Part shown: positions 29,647 to 38,873 of the stretch, piece after piece
Layout: every line of letters starts with the position of its first letter
How positions within the stretch are numbered: position 1 is the first letter of the stretch
Assembly (NCBI RefSeq): GCF_029255125.1
Contig: NZ_JAPUVR010000085.1
Span: 62,001-126,000 of the forward strand
DNA length: 64,000 bases
Origin: Accumulibacter sp.
Lineage (GTDB): Bacteria; Pseudomonadota; Gammaproteobacteria; Burkholderiales; Rhodocyclaceae
Reading direction: 5' to 3'
Made by a program: the position numbers and the translations under genes
The notes under the pieces: model-generated
Seen by the model: the letters and a program-made list of their open reading frames with translations, nothing else
What the model was told of the DNA's origin: nothing
Databases searched by the model: none

Positions 29647-31269
29647 ATGCTTGGAAAGATCAACATCCGTTCCCGACTTGCACTGCTCGTCGCCATCGTA
29701 TTGGCCATTTCCGGGCTGACCGGCTTTATCGGTCTACGTGGCATTTCCGGAACGACACAGGGGCTGCAGACGGTCTATGAGAGCAACACGCTCACGCTGA
29801 TCAATCTCGCCGAGACACTCGACGGGCTCTATCAGCGACACCATCAGGTCGTCGTTGGCATGAACGCCGAAAGTTCCAGCGCGGCCGAAGCGCCGTTCAA
29901 GGAAGCTGAGAAGGCCAGCGAACAGGTTGAGAGGGCCTGGAAACTGGTCCTGGCGGCGGCAGGAGCCGAAGAAAAAGCGCTATCCGATGAGTTCCTGGCG
30001 GCCTGGACCAGGTACCTGGCTGACAGCAAGACAACCATTGAGCTGGCACGGAAAGGCGACTATGAGGCGGCGATGACGATGCTCAAAGGCGACAGCGCAC
30101 GCTCCTTTTCCGCGACGCGACAGTCCTTGTCGAAGCTGATGAAGCTTGAGCAGGCGCAAGCGAGTCAGGAATTCGAACAGCACGCTGCGGCCGGCCGCAC
30201 GACGACCATTATCGTCGTCAGCCTGTTGTCTGCCGGGCTGGTGCTGAGCACGGTCGCCGCCTGGTTCATCATCGGCTCGATCACCCGGCCACTGCGCCAA
30301 ATGCAGATGCTTATCGGCGAGATCGAGCAGCAATCCGATTTTACGCGGCGCGTTCCGGTCGATGGCGCAGACGAAGTCGGCTCAACCGCCGCCTCGTTCA
30401 ACGCCCTCATGCAGACGATGCAGAGCGCACTGCACGTCATTCTCGACAACGTTGGCGAGTTGTCCAGTGCCTCGCATGCACTGACCCAATCTTCGCAGCA
30501 GTTTGCCGGGATCTCGGCGAGACAGGCCGAGGCCGCCGGAGCGATCGCCGTGGCGGTTGAGGAAGTGATCTCGAGCATCAGCCGAATCTCCGAACAAGGA
30601 CGCGAGGCGAACGAGATCTCGCGCCAGTCGGGCCAGATCTCCAGCCAGGGCGGGCAGATCATTCACGATGCTGCGGTGACGATGAGCAAGATGGCCCAGA
30701 CTGTGCGTAGTGCCGCCGATACCATTACCGAGCTAGGGAAACACTCGGATCGCATTTCAAGCGTTGTGCAAGTGATCAGGGAGGTTGCCGAGCAGACCAA
30801 CCTCCTGGCGCTCAACGCCGCGATCGAGGCCGCACGCGCAGGTGAGCAGGGGCGCGGCTTCGCCGTGGTCGCGGATGAGGTGCGCAAGTTGGCTGAACGG
30901 ACGACCAAGGCTACCGAAGAGATCACGCAAATGATCAGCGCCATCCAGGGCAGCGCCCGTCTCGCCGTCGGAGCGATGAACGAGACCGTCATCAGCGTCG
31001 ACACCAGTGTCGGTCTAGCCCAACAGGCGGGTAGCGCGATCAACGAGATCAAGGGCGGTGCTGACCGCGTGATCGGCGTAGTGACCGAGATTTCCTCTGC
31101 CCTGGCCCGGCAAACCGAAGCCAGCCACGGTATCGGCACACACGTCGAGACGATGGTCAACACCTGCGAAGAGAATAGTCGGGCGGCCGAGCAAACCGCA
31201 AGATCAGCCAGATCGCTGGAAGATCTCGCCAGCACAATGCGTACGGCAGCCGGACAGTTCAGGATCTGA
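29647..31269 (+). CDS. Methyl-accepting chemotaxis protein
   Basis: A 540-residue transmembrane receptor. It has an N-terminal membrane helix (residues about 11-30), a periplasmic four-helix bundle of roughly 160 residues, a second helix ([20 protein letters not shown]), a HAMP domain and a long cytoplasmic signalling domain with the CheA/CheW tip [20 protein letters not shown] and methylation helices. The start is ATG 29647, which is 31 bases after the PstS-like stop. Probably co-transcribed with it and may receive its signal. Confidence 0.94.
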   Translation: MLGKINIRSRLALLVAIVLAISGLTGFIGLRGISGTTQGLQTVYESNTLTLINLAETLDGLYQRHHQVVVGMNAESSSAAEAPFKEAEKASEQVERAWKLVLAAAGAEEKALSDEFLAAWTRYLADSKTTIELARKGDYEAAMTMLKGDSARSFSATRQSLSKLMKLEQAQASQEFEQHAAAGRTTTIIVVSLLSAGLVLSTVAAWFIIGSITRPLRQMQMLIGEIEQQSDFTRRVPVDGADEVGSTAASFNALMQTMQSALHVILDNVGELSSASHALTQSSQQFAGISARQAEAAGAIAVAVEEVISSISRISEQGREANEISRQSGQISSQGGQIIHDAAVTMSKMAQTVRSAADTITELGKHSDRISSVVQVIREVAEQTNLLALNAAIEAARAGEQGRGFAVVADEVRKLAERTTKATEEITQMISAIQGSARLAVGAMNETVISVDTSVGLAQQAGSAINEIKGGADRVIGVVTEISSALARQTEASHGIGTHVETMVNTCEENSRAAEQTARSARSLEDLASTMRTAAGQFRI

Positions 31270-31571
31270 GCACGTGCGAATCATCCGCCGGGGGGGTGCC
31301 TGCGCGATCCCTTACGCAGCGCCCCGGTCAGCGCTTTCTTCCGCGTTCGCGGGTATGCGCCGCCCCTTTTCCCGGAGAAAAATTTTCTGCTGCAGCCCTA
31401 AACTTTTTCTCTGGGCCGCCGATTCATGAAGTGAAGGCGATGTTTTCCGGCATGGTTTCTGAACAAAGTTGTCGACAACGGGTTTAGCCCCAACCGGCAA
31501 CGACAGCGACCTGCCTGTTGCCCGAAGTCGTCTCGCAAGGTGTAGTCCCTGGTTAGTGAATCCTCCCCTTG

Positions 31572-31610
31572 TCCCGGCAGTGGTCTGATCAACCCGCCGG
31601 GATTTTTTTT
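31572..31610 (+). terminator. Rho-independent terminator, origin of transcript unknown
   Basis: TCCCGGC and GCCGGGA form a perfect 7-bp stem with a 17-base loop, followed at once by eight thymines. It lies 300 bases after the chemoreceptor stop codon, so it ends either a long 3' untranslated region or a separate small RNA. Confidence 0.65.
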
Positions 31611-31626
31611 CGGCCGATCCCGGCGA

Positions 31627-31660
31627 CCTTGCGTCCTTGCGTCCTTGCGTCCTTGCGTCC
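31627..31660. repeat. Tandem repeat of CCTTGCGT, four copies plus two bases
   Basis: Four perfect 8-base copies in a row and a partial fifth (CC). Not part of any gene that I recognise. The short unit with no spacers rules out a CRISPR array. Confidence 0.9.
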
Positions 31661-32015
31661 AAACGTGCTTACACGCAGTCAGGCACCATTCGCTGGCAGC
31701 CGACTTGTAAAAGCACGTTCACAGTTCTTAAGCGCCACCGCCACACTTCCTATGATATCCGATGCCTGCTGGCGGCGGGTCGGTCGGCAGCAAGCGCCAC
31801 GCGCGTGCCGCCGCAGCGGATCGCGCTGGTCGACAGCGATTGAACCAAGGCTGAAGTGATCCTGTTTCTTGACCGACCGAGTTGCGCACACGAGGCATGC
31901 CGGGGACAACGCGTGATACTGCGTGCAGGTTCTTCTCGGCGGCGTCGGTCCGCAAACACCAGGGACGCCGGTGCCTTCCCCTGGTCGACTCCGGTATTTG
32001 CTAAGAAGGGCCTCG

Positions 32016-32291
32016 ATGATGGTTGTTGTCCGCTGGGCGCTGCGCTTGGTCAACTGTCTCGAATCTTTGGTCCGCTGGTGGAATCGGCGGCTCAATGGGC
32101 TCGTTTTTCGGCCGCTGCGGCGCTTGGCCGAGCGCTTGCAACGCCACCACCCGCCACGGTGCATTCGCCGATACTCGCCGCAGGGAGGCCGGCCATGCAC
32201 ATTGTCGCAAGCCTGGCGGAGAAAGCTCGGCCTGTTTCAACGTCGGCACCCCCTGCGCGGCGCTGACGACCGTCGCCACCGGTCGGGTTGA
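32016..32291 (+). CDS. Candidate small basic protein, unrecognised
   Basis: A 91-codon frame from ATG 32016, preceded by AAGAAGG at a good distance. The first 45 residues (MMVVVRWALRLVNCLESLVR...) alternate hydrophobic and arginine residues and could form an amphipathic membrane-binding helix; the rest is arginine-rich and less protein-like. An overlapping frame in another phase is also open, so this may be chance. No family recognised. Confidence 0.25.
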   Translation: MMVVVRWALRLVNCLESLVRWWNRRLNGLVFRPLRRLAERLQRHHPPRCIRRYSPQGGRPCTLSQAWRRKLGLFQRRHPLRGADDRRHRSG

Positions 32292-32358
32292 GCGCACCGA
32301 CTGCCCTACTGGCGTGACGCAACAAACCGCCTGTGCGCAGACAGGCAAGGAGAAACCG

Positions 32359-32634
32359 ATGACCGACAAGGACGAGTTGCTGCAGTTGAGCCAGGCTGCG
32401 AAAGCTCCGTCACCGGACCTGGGCGACCGCCGGGCTGGCGCTGATCGGCGCCGGGAAACCGACCGGCGCAGCGGCAACGAGCGCCGTAGTGGGCCTGACC
32501 GCAGGAAGTTCAAAGGACTCGGTGCCTCCTTGTCCGACCTGGAACAACGCATTGCGGCGGCACTCAGCCACGAGGGAGAACAGGGCAATGCACATGGCTC
32601 AGGTTGGGACAAGTTGATCGTCCCCTTCGGCTGA
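32359..32634 (+). CDS. Small arginine-rich hypothetical protein
   Basis: A protein of 91 residues with an excellent ribosome site (AAGGAG six bases before the ATG). The middle consists of repeated Asp/Glu-Arg-Arg motifs (DRRAGADRRRETDRRSGNERR, residues about 22-42), giving a highly charged, probably disordered segment; a short helical C-terminal part (LSDLEQRIAAALSHE) follows. No known domain. It converges on the Aer-like receptor gene. The strong ribosome site argues that it is expressed; function unknown. Confidence 0.6.
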   Translation: MTDKDELLQLSQAAKAPSPDLGDRRAGADRRRETDRRSGNERRSGPDRRKFKGLGASLSDLEQRIAAALSHEGEQGNAHGSGWDKLIVPFG

Positions 32635-32693
32635 TCGTCTACTCGAGGGGCAAGCAACCACCCGGCAACGCCCGCCAAGTCGGCACCGATTGT

Positions 32694-34322
32694 TCAAACC
32701 GCGAACTGGTTCACCGCCTTTTCCATCCGGTCGACGATCGCACTCAGCTTCTGCACCAGAAGACCACTTTGCGAGACGACCGAGACGTTCTGTTCGGTCA
32801 TCATCGCCACCTGTTCGACGTTCCGCGCCAACTGATTCATCGCCGCCTGCTGTTCGGACGAAGCGTGCGAGATCTCGTCGACGCGCCGCATCGTATCGAC
32901 CATCTCGTCCTGAATCCGCTGCAGGATCGCCTGCGCCGAGTGAACCAGGTTGACGCCTTCGCCCACCTGCGAGGCGCCCGCGCGCATGCTGTCGACCGCA
33001 AGCTGTGTTTCGTTCTGAATGATCGTAATCATGCTGCTGATCTCCTGCGTCGCCTTGCCGGTACGTTCGGCCAACTTGCGCACCTCGTCGGCAACCACCG
33101 CGAATCCGCGGCCCTGCTCACCGGCGCGAGCGGCTTCAATCGCCGCGTTCAGGGCAAGCAGGTTGGTCTGATCGGCAATCTCCTTGATCACCGCAGCAAT
33201 CTGGCTGATCTGAGCAGAACGCTGACCGAGCGTTTCGACCTGCCCGGCTGACACCTTCACGGTTTCCGAAAGAGAAGTGATCGCCGCGCAAGCCTCTTCC
33301 GAACGCGCTGCGCCCTCGTGCGACACCTCACTCGTCTGGTGCGCCACGTCGCGCGTCGAACGTGCATGTTCAGCGACCTCGCCGATCGACGCTGTCACCT
33401 CTTCGACCGCCGCCGCAGCGGCCGTCGTCGCCTCGCTCTGCTTGCGCGCAGCCCCGTGTACCTGATCGACACTCTGGCTTACTTCGCTCGTCGCCGCGCG
33501 CACGTGCGCGGCCAGGTCGGCCATTCCCTGAACCGTCGCCTGAACCGAACAGACAAACTTGTCGGTCTGATGAATAACCGACCCAAGCAGGTCCATGCGT
33601 GTCGATTCACATCGCTGCCTGAGATTGCCGGTGGTCAGGATACGGTCAAGCCAGGCGGCGAACTCAGCCAGGTTGTGGTGCAACCGAGGCTGGTAGTAGA
33701 ACAGGAAGAACAGCCCGTACAAAGCCAGGAGTCCGGCCAGGATATCGGCCACCAGCGCTCGTTCCCCCGGCTGACTGGCAAAGAAGTAGAGCGCCGTTGC
33801 GGCAAGTTCGGCCAGGGCAATGGCGGTCAGTTGCACGCGCAACGAGAAAAGACCGGCGAGCCGTCGCGCACGCCGCGTGACTACCCGACCATGTTCGACG
33901 CCGAGCGCGCTGCCTCCCTCGCGCATTCGCCGATACGCAGCGTCCGCCTGGGCAATTTCTTCCCGGCTCGGGCGACTGCGAACCGATTGGTAGCCAACCA
34001 CCCTGCCGTGCTCGCGTACCGGTGCGACGTTGGCGACGACCCAATAGTAGCCGCCATCCTTGCGTCGGTTCTTGACGATTCCGCGCCACGGACTGCCCGC
34101 CTTGAGGTCGCGCCAGAGGTCGGCGAAAGCATCCTCCGGCATGTCGGGATGGCGCACTATATTGTGTGGCTGACCGATCATCTCGTCCGGCCGAAAGCCG
34201 CTTACCCTGGCGAAGGCCTCGTTCGCCTCGACAATCACGCCTTTGAGGTCGGTGCGGGAATAGATGAATTCGTTGTCGGGGAGAATCGTCTCGAGGTCAG
34301 TCACCGGCAGGTTCTTACGCAT
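32694..34322 (-). CDS. PAS-containing chemoreceptor, Aer-like
   Basis: A 542-residue receptor. The N-terminal PAS domain (residues about 10-120) shows [21 protein letters not shown] (residues about 16-36) and [21 protein letters not shown], the Aer-type flavin-binding pattern used for energy or oxygen taxis. A membrane hairpin follows ([16 protein letters not shown] and [19 protein letters not shown]), then a HAMP-like linker and a signalling domain with the tip [20 protein letters not shown]. Start at ATG 34322 ([15 protein letters not shown]) rather than 34370, to match Aer proteins. Confidence 0.92.
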   Translation of the reverse strand: MRKNLPVTDLETILPDNEFIYSRTDLKGVIVEANEAFARVSGFRPDEMIGQPHNIVRHPDMPEDAFADLWRDLKAGSPWRGIVKNRRKDGGYYWVVANVAPVREHGRVVGYQSVRSRPSREEIAQADAAYRRMREGGSALGVEHGRVVTRRARRLAGLFSLRVQLTAIALAELAATALYFFASQPGERALVADILAGLLALYGLFFLFYYQPRLHHNLAEFAAWLDRILTTGNLRQRCESTRMDLLGSVIHQTDKFVCSVQATVQGMADLAAHVRAATSEVSQSVDQVHGAARKQSEATTAAAAAVEEVTASIGEVAEHARSTRDVAHQTSEVSHEGAARSEEACAAITSLSETVKVSAGQVETLGQRSAQISQIAAVIKEIADQTNLLALNAAIEAARAGEQGRGFAVVADEVRKLAERTGKATQEISSMITIIQNETQLAVDSMRAGASQVGEGVNLVHSAQAILQRIQDEMVDTMRRVDEISHASSEQQAAMNQLARNVEQVAMMTEQNVSVVSQSGLLVQKLSAIVDRMEKAVNQFAV

Positions 34323-34587
34323 GGATTTGTTCCGGGTTTCACAGAATTGGACAGAAATAATCATAGCCAAATAAAGGCGCGGATGCGACAGTGAAACAGT
34401 CTATTTGACATTAAATCTTGCCCGGCCGAGGTGCTGCCTGGCCGCAGCCAAAGCATTCGCCGGCCGAGGCCGCGAACTGTACTTGCCGGCACCTGAGATC
34501 CGGCGTCCCTTTCATTTCCTCCCCAATCCAGCGCACAATAGCGCTTTTTCCTGAGCCCCCACCGCATGCGCAACGGACCTTCGCCGA

Positions 34588-35577
34588 ATGTCACATAGCC
34601 GTGCCGTCGCGCTGATGGTGCTCGTCACCTTCCTCTGGAGCATCGCTGGCGTCGTCACCCGGCATCTGGACGGCACCGGGAGTTTTGAAGTGACCTTCTG
34701 GCGCAGTGCTTTCAATGCCGCCGCCCTGGCGATCGGCCTGCGTCTCCTGCGCGGACCAGGGCTGTGGCAGAGCGTCCGGCATTCGCCCTGGCCAGTCTGG
34801 TTCTCGGGATTTTGCTGGGCGGTCATGTTTACCGCGTTCATGCTCGCCCTCACCTTGACCACCGTGGCCAACGTCCTGGTCACGATGGCCGTCGGTCCGC
34901 TGCTCACCGCGCTCTTCGCGCGCGCCTTTCTCGGCCACCGCCTGGCACTGCGCACCTGGGTCGCCATCGCGGTCGGCGGTCTGGGCATAGGCTGGATGTT
35001 TGGCCAAGAAGCGAGCAGCGCGATGTCCTGGACCGGAACCATCGTCGCACTGGCTGTCCCGCTGGCGGGCGCGCTGAACTTCACGATGCTTCAGTTCGTT
35101 GCCCAGCGTGGCGCGAGGACCGGCGACAGCGCGCCACAAGACATGCTGCCCGCGGTCCTGATCGGCGCAGTTCTGTCATCGGTCGGTACTTTGCCGCTCG
35201 CCTTGCCGTCGTCGGCATCGTCACACGATCTGCTGCTGCTGGCGATCCTTGGTGTCTTCCAGCTCGCCATTCCGTGCCTGCTGGTCGTTCGTCTGTCGAG
35301 GGTTCTGGCGGCCGCCGAGATCTCGCTGCTCAATCTGCTTGAAGTCGTTTTCGGCGTCACTTGGGCGTGGATCGGAGCTGGCGAGCGGCCATCGGCGAGC
35401 ACGCTGATCGGCGGTGCACTCGTCCTTGGCGCCTTGCTGGCAAACGAAGTCCTGGCCATCGTCTCGGCCAAGAGAGCCAGGCCAGCAGCAAGCACATCGT
35501 CTGCCGTAATGCCGGCGTCCAGTCCTCCGCGAGCAGGCCACGCGATGCCCGCGCGACCCGCTGCGGTCAAGGATTAG
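34588..35577 (+). CDS. EamA-family (DMT) transporter
   Basis: A 329-residue membrane protein with ten hydrophobic helices in two EamA repeats, beginning MSHSRAVALMVLVTFLWSIA with the conserved FLWS motif of the first helix. The C-terminal 35 residues are hydrophilic, Ala/Pro rich and lie in the cytoplasm or periplasm. Drug/metabolite exporters of this family move amino acids, nucleobases or other small molecules; the substrate cannot be told. It is separated from the SCO1 gene by 65 bases on the same strand. Confidence 0.88.
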   Translation: MSHSRAVALMVLVTFLWSIAGVVTRHLDGTGSFEVTFWRSAFNAAALAIGLRLLRGPGLWQSVRHSPWPVWFSGFCWAVMFTAFMLALTLTTVANVLVTMAVGPLLTALFARAFLGHRLALRTWVAIAVGGLGIGWMFGQEASSAMSWTGTIVALAVPLAGALNFTMLQFVAQRGARTGDSAPQDMLPAVLIGAVLSSVGTLPLALPSSASSHDLLLLAILGVFQLAIPCLLVVRLSRVLAAAEISLLNLLEVVFGVTWAWIGAGERPSASTLIGGALVLGALLANEVLAIVSAKRARPAASTSSAVMPASSPPRAGHAMPARPAAVKD

Positions 35578-35642
35578 CGTAGATCAAGGCAGCTCCCGGC
35601 GACCAACCCGAGAATGCACCGAGCCTACCGACGAGCCGCACC

Positions 35643-36224
35643 ATGACACTGCGCACTGTGTTGTTGTTTTGCCTCAGCCTGCTGCTTTCCAGCTGCAGCG
35701 ACGCACCCGCCTTCAAGTCCACCGATATCACCGGTGTCGACTGGGGGAAGGACTTTGCGCTCACCGACCATCTCGGTCAGGCACGCCGGCTCAGTGATTT
35801 CAAAGGCAAGGTCGTCGTTCTCTTTTTTGGCTATACACAGTGTCCTGATGTTTGCCCGACAACGCTGAGCGCCTTGCGCGAGGTACTACTGCAACTCGGC
35901 AAGGAGGCCGACCAGGTGCAGGTCGTCTTCGCCACGCTTGATCCGGCACGTGATACGCCGGCACTGCTCGCCGAATACGTCAGCGCCTTCCATCCGGGTT
36001 TCATCGGCCTGTACGGTAACGACACGACAACCGCAGCCACCGCCAGGGACTTCAAGGTGTTCTACGCCAAACATCCGGGCACGCTACCGGGCAGCTACAG
36101 CATCGACCACTCGACCGGCAGTTACGCCTTCGACCGGCAGGGCCGCTTGCGCCTGCTGATCCGCCACGGTGAAACGATCGACAACGTCGTTGCCGACCTC
36201 AAACTGCTGCTTGCCGGCAAGTAA
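35643..36224 (+). CDS. SCO1/SenC copper chaperone lipoprotein
   Basis: A 193-residue periplasmic thioredoxin-fold protein that delivers copper to the CuA site of heme-copper oxidases. The N-terminus is a lipoprotein signal with lipobox LSSC (Cys18). Copper ligands are C67 and C71 in CPDVCP and the distal histidine in SYSIDHSTGS. It opens a plus-strand run with the DUF1318 and PCuAC genes, all probably for copper loading of the reductase encoded at 38.7-41.1 kb. Confidence 0.94.
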   Translation: MTLRTVLLFCLSLLLSSCSDAPAFKSTDITGVDWGKDFALTDHLGQARRLSDFKGKVVVLFFGYTQCPDVCPTTLSALREVLLQLGKEADQVQVVFATLDPARDTPALLAEYVSAFHPGFIGLYGNDTTTAATARDFKVFYAKHPGTLPGSYSIDHSTGSYAFDRQGRLRLLIRHGETIDNVVADLKLLLAGK

Positions 36225-36247
36225 ACACTCACCCCGGAGTCATCTCC

Positions 36248-36688
36248 ATGCAAATTCGCCCTCTACACTTGCTCCTGCTCGCCTTGCTCTCCTTGTTTTC
36301 GTGGCCGGCGCGGGCTGCGCCGGGAAGCGAAGCGATCAATCTCGACATCGGCACACCGCCGGTGATCGTCGTCAAGCACAGCCTCGCACAGCGCACGTCC
36401 AGGCTCGTCCGCTTCTACGACGCCGGCGTGATCGGCCTTGGCCACGATGGAATGATCAAACTGCGCGATGCCAGTCGCCTCAATCTGGCGCAACGGCAAA
36501 TCGCTGAAAAGCTGATCGACAACGAAAACCCCGATCGCAACTCGCTGATCTATGCGCTCGCCGAAGCGCACGGCGGGCAGTCCACCGAGCCGGCAGCGCG
36601 CCAAGCGCAAATCCGCCGCTGGCACGAGCAGTTCCGCTCGGGCTGGTGGGTTGAGGACGCGCAGGGCAACTGGTCGCGCAAGCCGTAA
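36248..36688 (+). CDS. DUF1318 (YdbL-family) exported protein
   Basis: A 146-residue protein with a signal peptide (LLLLALLSLFSWPARA, cleavage near residue 23) and a DUF1318-type body: SLAQRTSRLVRFYDAGVIGL, NLAQRQIAEKLIDNENPDRNSL (both segments near residues 45-100). YdbL-like proteins are periplasmic and of unknown function. It lies 23 bases after SCO1 and 90 bases before PCuAC, so it may take part in envelope or metal handling, but no direct evidence shows this. Confidence 0.72.
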   Translation: MQIRPLHLLLLALLSLFSWPARAAPGSEAINLDIGTPPVIVVKHSLAQRTSRLVRFYDAGVIGLGHDGMIKLRDASRLNLAQRQIAEKLIDNENPDRNSLIYALAEAHGGQSTEPAARQAQIRRWHEQFRSGWWVEDAQGNWSRKP

Positions 36689-36778
36689 GCGCGCCGCCAA
36701 ACTGCGACGGCGTGTCGCACGAGCGTAGTAGAGTTTGCGTCTATCATGCGCATTTCGTCGAACATGAAGGAGCAGGGC

Positions 36779-37249
36779 TTGAAAACAAGATCAATCCGAC
36801 TGGCCACAGCCATCCTGGTCGGCCTCGCGGCCAGCGCAGCCCAAGCGGCGAGCGTGGAAGTCAAGGACGCCTGGGTTCGCGGAACTGTGCCTGGTCAGCA
36901 GGCGACCGGAGCGTTCATGCGCATTACCAGCCAGACCGATACGGCGATTGTCGGTGCCAGCAGCCCGGTGGCGGCAGTGACCGAAATTCATGAAATGAGG
37001 ATGGATGGCGGCGTCATGAAAATGCGCGCCCTCACGCGGTTGCCGCTGGCTGCCGGAAAAACGCTTGAACTCGGGCCAAGTGGCTATCATGTAATGCTCA
37101 TCAAGCTCCGCCAGCCCCTGCGCAAAGGCGACTCGATTCCCCTCACGCTGCATCTCGAACGCCCGGGAAACACCACGGAAAGCCTTGAAATCAAGGCCGA
37201 AGTGCGCGACTTGGCGGCGGGCACGGCGGGCGAACACAAGTCTCACTAA
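36779..37249 (+). CDS. PCuAC-type periplasmic copper chaperone
   Basis: A 156-residue exported copper chaperone. The start is the TTG at 36779: AAGGAG lies six bases upstream, and this gives a neat signal peptide ending AAQA-ASVEV; ATGs at 36746 and 36764 would put extra residues in front. The copper site is the PCuAC pattern H71-x10-M82-x21-H104-x-M106. In other bacteria this protein passes Cu(I) to SCO and CuA. It converges on ctaA. Confidence 0.93.
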   Translation: MKTRSIRLATAILVGLAASAAQAASVEVKDAWVRGTVPGQQATGAFMRITSQTDTAIVGASSPVAAVTEIHEMRMDGGVMKMRALTRLPLAAGKTLELGPSGYHVMLIKLRQPLRKGDSIPLTLHLERPGNTTESLEIKAEVRDLAAGTAGEHKSH

Positions 37250-37331
37250 GAAGTCTCACCAGCAAGCGCTGCTGGCGATGCGCACGCGCGCCGGCAGGCA
37301 GCGCCCTCGCAGCACCCCAGTCGTTCTCGGG

Positions 37332-38381
37332 TCAGGCGGCGTACCCGGCTGCTCGGTCGACCCGGAGTTCGTGATTGACCCAGAGCAAGAGTCCGAAGAC
37401 CACCATCGCCCAACCCTGATGCGCAGCGCCGAGCGCCACCGGAACACTGAGCAACAGGGTCGCGATACCGAGCCCGATCTGCACAGCAACAGCGAGCAAG
37501 AGAAGCGCCGCGGCCACGCCCGCCGCCCGGGAAACCGAAGCTGACCTGAGCTTCCAGCAAAACCACGGGACGAGGAACGCCAGCAGCCATGCGCCCAGCC
37601 GGTGATTGAACTGGACCAGCGCCATGTTGTTGAAGAAGTTGAGGTACCACGGGTCGAGCAGGAAACTCTCCGGAGGCATGAAGTGCCCCTGCATCAGGGG
37701 GAAGGTGTTATACGCCTTGCCGGCGCGGATTCCGGCCACGAAGCCCCCGGTAACGACCATGAAGGCAACCAGGATCGTCAGCCAGAAGCCGAAACGCTGC
37801 AATCCCCGCAGCGTTGCGCTGGGCGCCTGGTCAGCCCGCCGGGCAAAGAGGCCGAGCGCCAGCCAGAACATCGCGAAGAAAAGCAGGAACGCCAACGACA
37901 GGTGCGCGGTCAGGCGGTAGTGGCTGACTCGCGGGTCGTCTACGAGGCCGCTTTGCACCATGTACCAGCCCATCGCTCCCTGCAGCCCGCCGAGAACGAA
38001 AATCCCGGCCAGCTTCGGAACCAACCCGGGTTCGATCCTGCGACGCAACCAAAAGAAGAGAAACGGAAGCAGGAAGACAAGGCCGATCAAGCGGCCGAGG
38101 ACGCGGTGCCAGTACTCCCAGTAGAAGATTCCCTTGAATTCCTCCAAGGTCATCTGGTGATTCACTTTCTCGAACTCCGGCGTTCTCCTGTACTTGTCGA
38201 ACGTCTCCTCCCACTGCGCCTGATCGAGCGGCGGTATCACTCCGACGATTGGCTGCCACTCGACGATCGACAGACCGGAATGGGTCAACCGGGTGACGCC
38301 GCCGACGACCAGAATGGCCAGGATCATGGCGCTGCAGACCATCAACCAGATGGCAATCGGGCGCCTCGCTGCTCTATCCAT
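37332..38381 (-). CDS. ctaA: Heme A synthase (COX15/CtaA)
   Basis: Oxidises heme O to heme A in the inner membrane. The 349-residue protein has eight hydrophobic helices and the four family histidines in TRLTHSGLSIVEW, EYWHRVLGRL, FNHRLGAW and AAHQGWA. The start at ATG 38381 (MDRAARRPIAIW) is chosen because the first helix follows at once; a GTG four codons upstream is possible. It is divergent from the reductase operon, sharing its 312-base spacer, and its substrate is made by the farnesyltransferase at 41.2 kb. Confidence 0.93.
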   Translation of the reverse strand: MDRAARRPIAIWLMVCSAMILAILVVGGVTRLTHSGLSIVEWQPIVGVIPPLDQAQWEETFDKYRRTPEFEKVNHQMTLEEFKGIFYWEYWHRVLGRLIGLVFLLPFLFFWLRRRIEPGLVPKLAGIFVLGGLQGAMGWYMVQSGLVDDPRVSHYRLTAHLSLAFLLFFAMFWLALGLFARRADQAPSATLRGLQRFGFWLTILVAFMVVTGGFVAGIRAGKAYNTFPLMQGHFMPPESFLLDPWYLNFFNNMALVQFNHRLGAWLLAFLVPWFCWKLRSASVSRAAGVAAALLLLAVAVQIGLGIATLLLSVPVALGAAHQGWAMVVFGLLLWVNHELRVDRAAGYAA

Positions 38382-38693
38382 TGTCAATGTCACGCTCAAA
38401 GGGGGAGGTGGGGAAACGTTACGAGACGCGATTATATGCCTTCCGGCTGATCCGCCGCACGCTCCCCAGCCTGCGGCAAGCGGTCGCGGGGAGCAGCCGG
38501 AAAGGCTGCTGGCGCCTGGGTTTGCGTGCGCTGACACTCTTCCCCGATTCTTGACCTGAATCAAATCAATCGGCTCCCGGCAGCGGGTATCCTTCGGTCG
38601 ATTGTGCCCGCAGTGGCCAATAAATTCGACTTGATCGACCGGCAAATTCATCAGGCGCGTGCAGCGCGCTACTCAGCGACGGAGGACCTACCC
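38382..38693. other. 312-base divergent promoter region of ctaA and the reductase operon
   Basis: Contains the FNR/DNR-type palindrome at 38551-38564 and a possible -10 (TATCCT, 38588-38593). The first half is GC-rich and without visible features. No gene or RNA is recognised. Confidence 0.6.
38551..38564. promoter_or_regulatory. FNR/DNR-type operator before the reductase operon
   Basis: TTGACCTGAATCAA matches the TTGAT-N4-ATCAA consensus at nine of ten informative positions. A possible -10, TATCCT at 38588-38593, would put the transcription start near 38600 and the operator centre at about -42, the class II activator position. CRP/FNR-family regulators with this site respond to O2 limitation (FNR/ANR) or to NO (DNR/NNR). 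The assignment is by eye. Confidence 0.6.
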
Positions 38694-38843
38694 ATGGCAG
38701 ACCACAACGATGACGACATACCGTTCATGCAGAGACTTCTGGACAACCATTTCCTGCTGCTCTTCCTTGGCGTGGCGTCACCGGGGCTGCTCTACATCCT
38801 GTGGGGCATCATCGACATCATGAACACCCCTCTCGCCAGGTAA
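38694..38843 (+). CDS. 49-residue single-span membrane protein
   Basis: Short gene with a strong ribosome site (GGAGG) at 38681-38685. The protein MADHNDDDIPFMQRLLDNHF... has one hydrophobic helix (FLLLFLGVASPGLLYILWGI, residues 20-39) and an acidic N-terminus. It ends 30 bases before subunit II. Its size and place recall the small subunit IIa of B-type (ba3) oxidases, but I recognise no specific family, so a structural or assembly role in the reductase is inferred from position. Confidence 0.65.
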   Translation: MADHNDDDIPFMQRLLDNHFLLLFLGVASPGLLYILWGIIDIMNTPLAR

Positions 38844-38873
38844 GCGTCCAGACAACTTCAGGGAGAAGCAAAA

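Larger units (their letters stand above)
31270..32358. other. About 1.1 kb with no recognisable gene; repeats and a terminator
   Basis: Between the chemoreceptor and a small basic gene. It holds a strong terminator hairpin at 31572-31610, four tandem copies of an 8-base unit (31627-31660), and one small candidate gene (32016-32291). The first 300 bases carry a run of short inverted repeats such as GGCAAC/GTTGCC. No transposase frame, tRNA or known riboswitch could be identified. It could hold a non-coding RNA or the remnant of a mobile element. Confidence 0.4.

Noticed and set aside
31270-31610. tmRNA, 6S RNA or RNase P RNA
   Set aside because: None of the conserved sequence landmarks of these RNAs that I know is present; the 3' end does not match a tRNA-like acceptor.
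31627-31660. CRISPR array
   Set aside because: The repeat unit is only eight bases with no spacers, and no cas gene is near.
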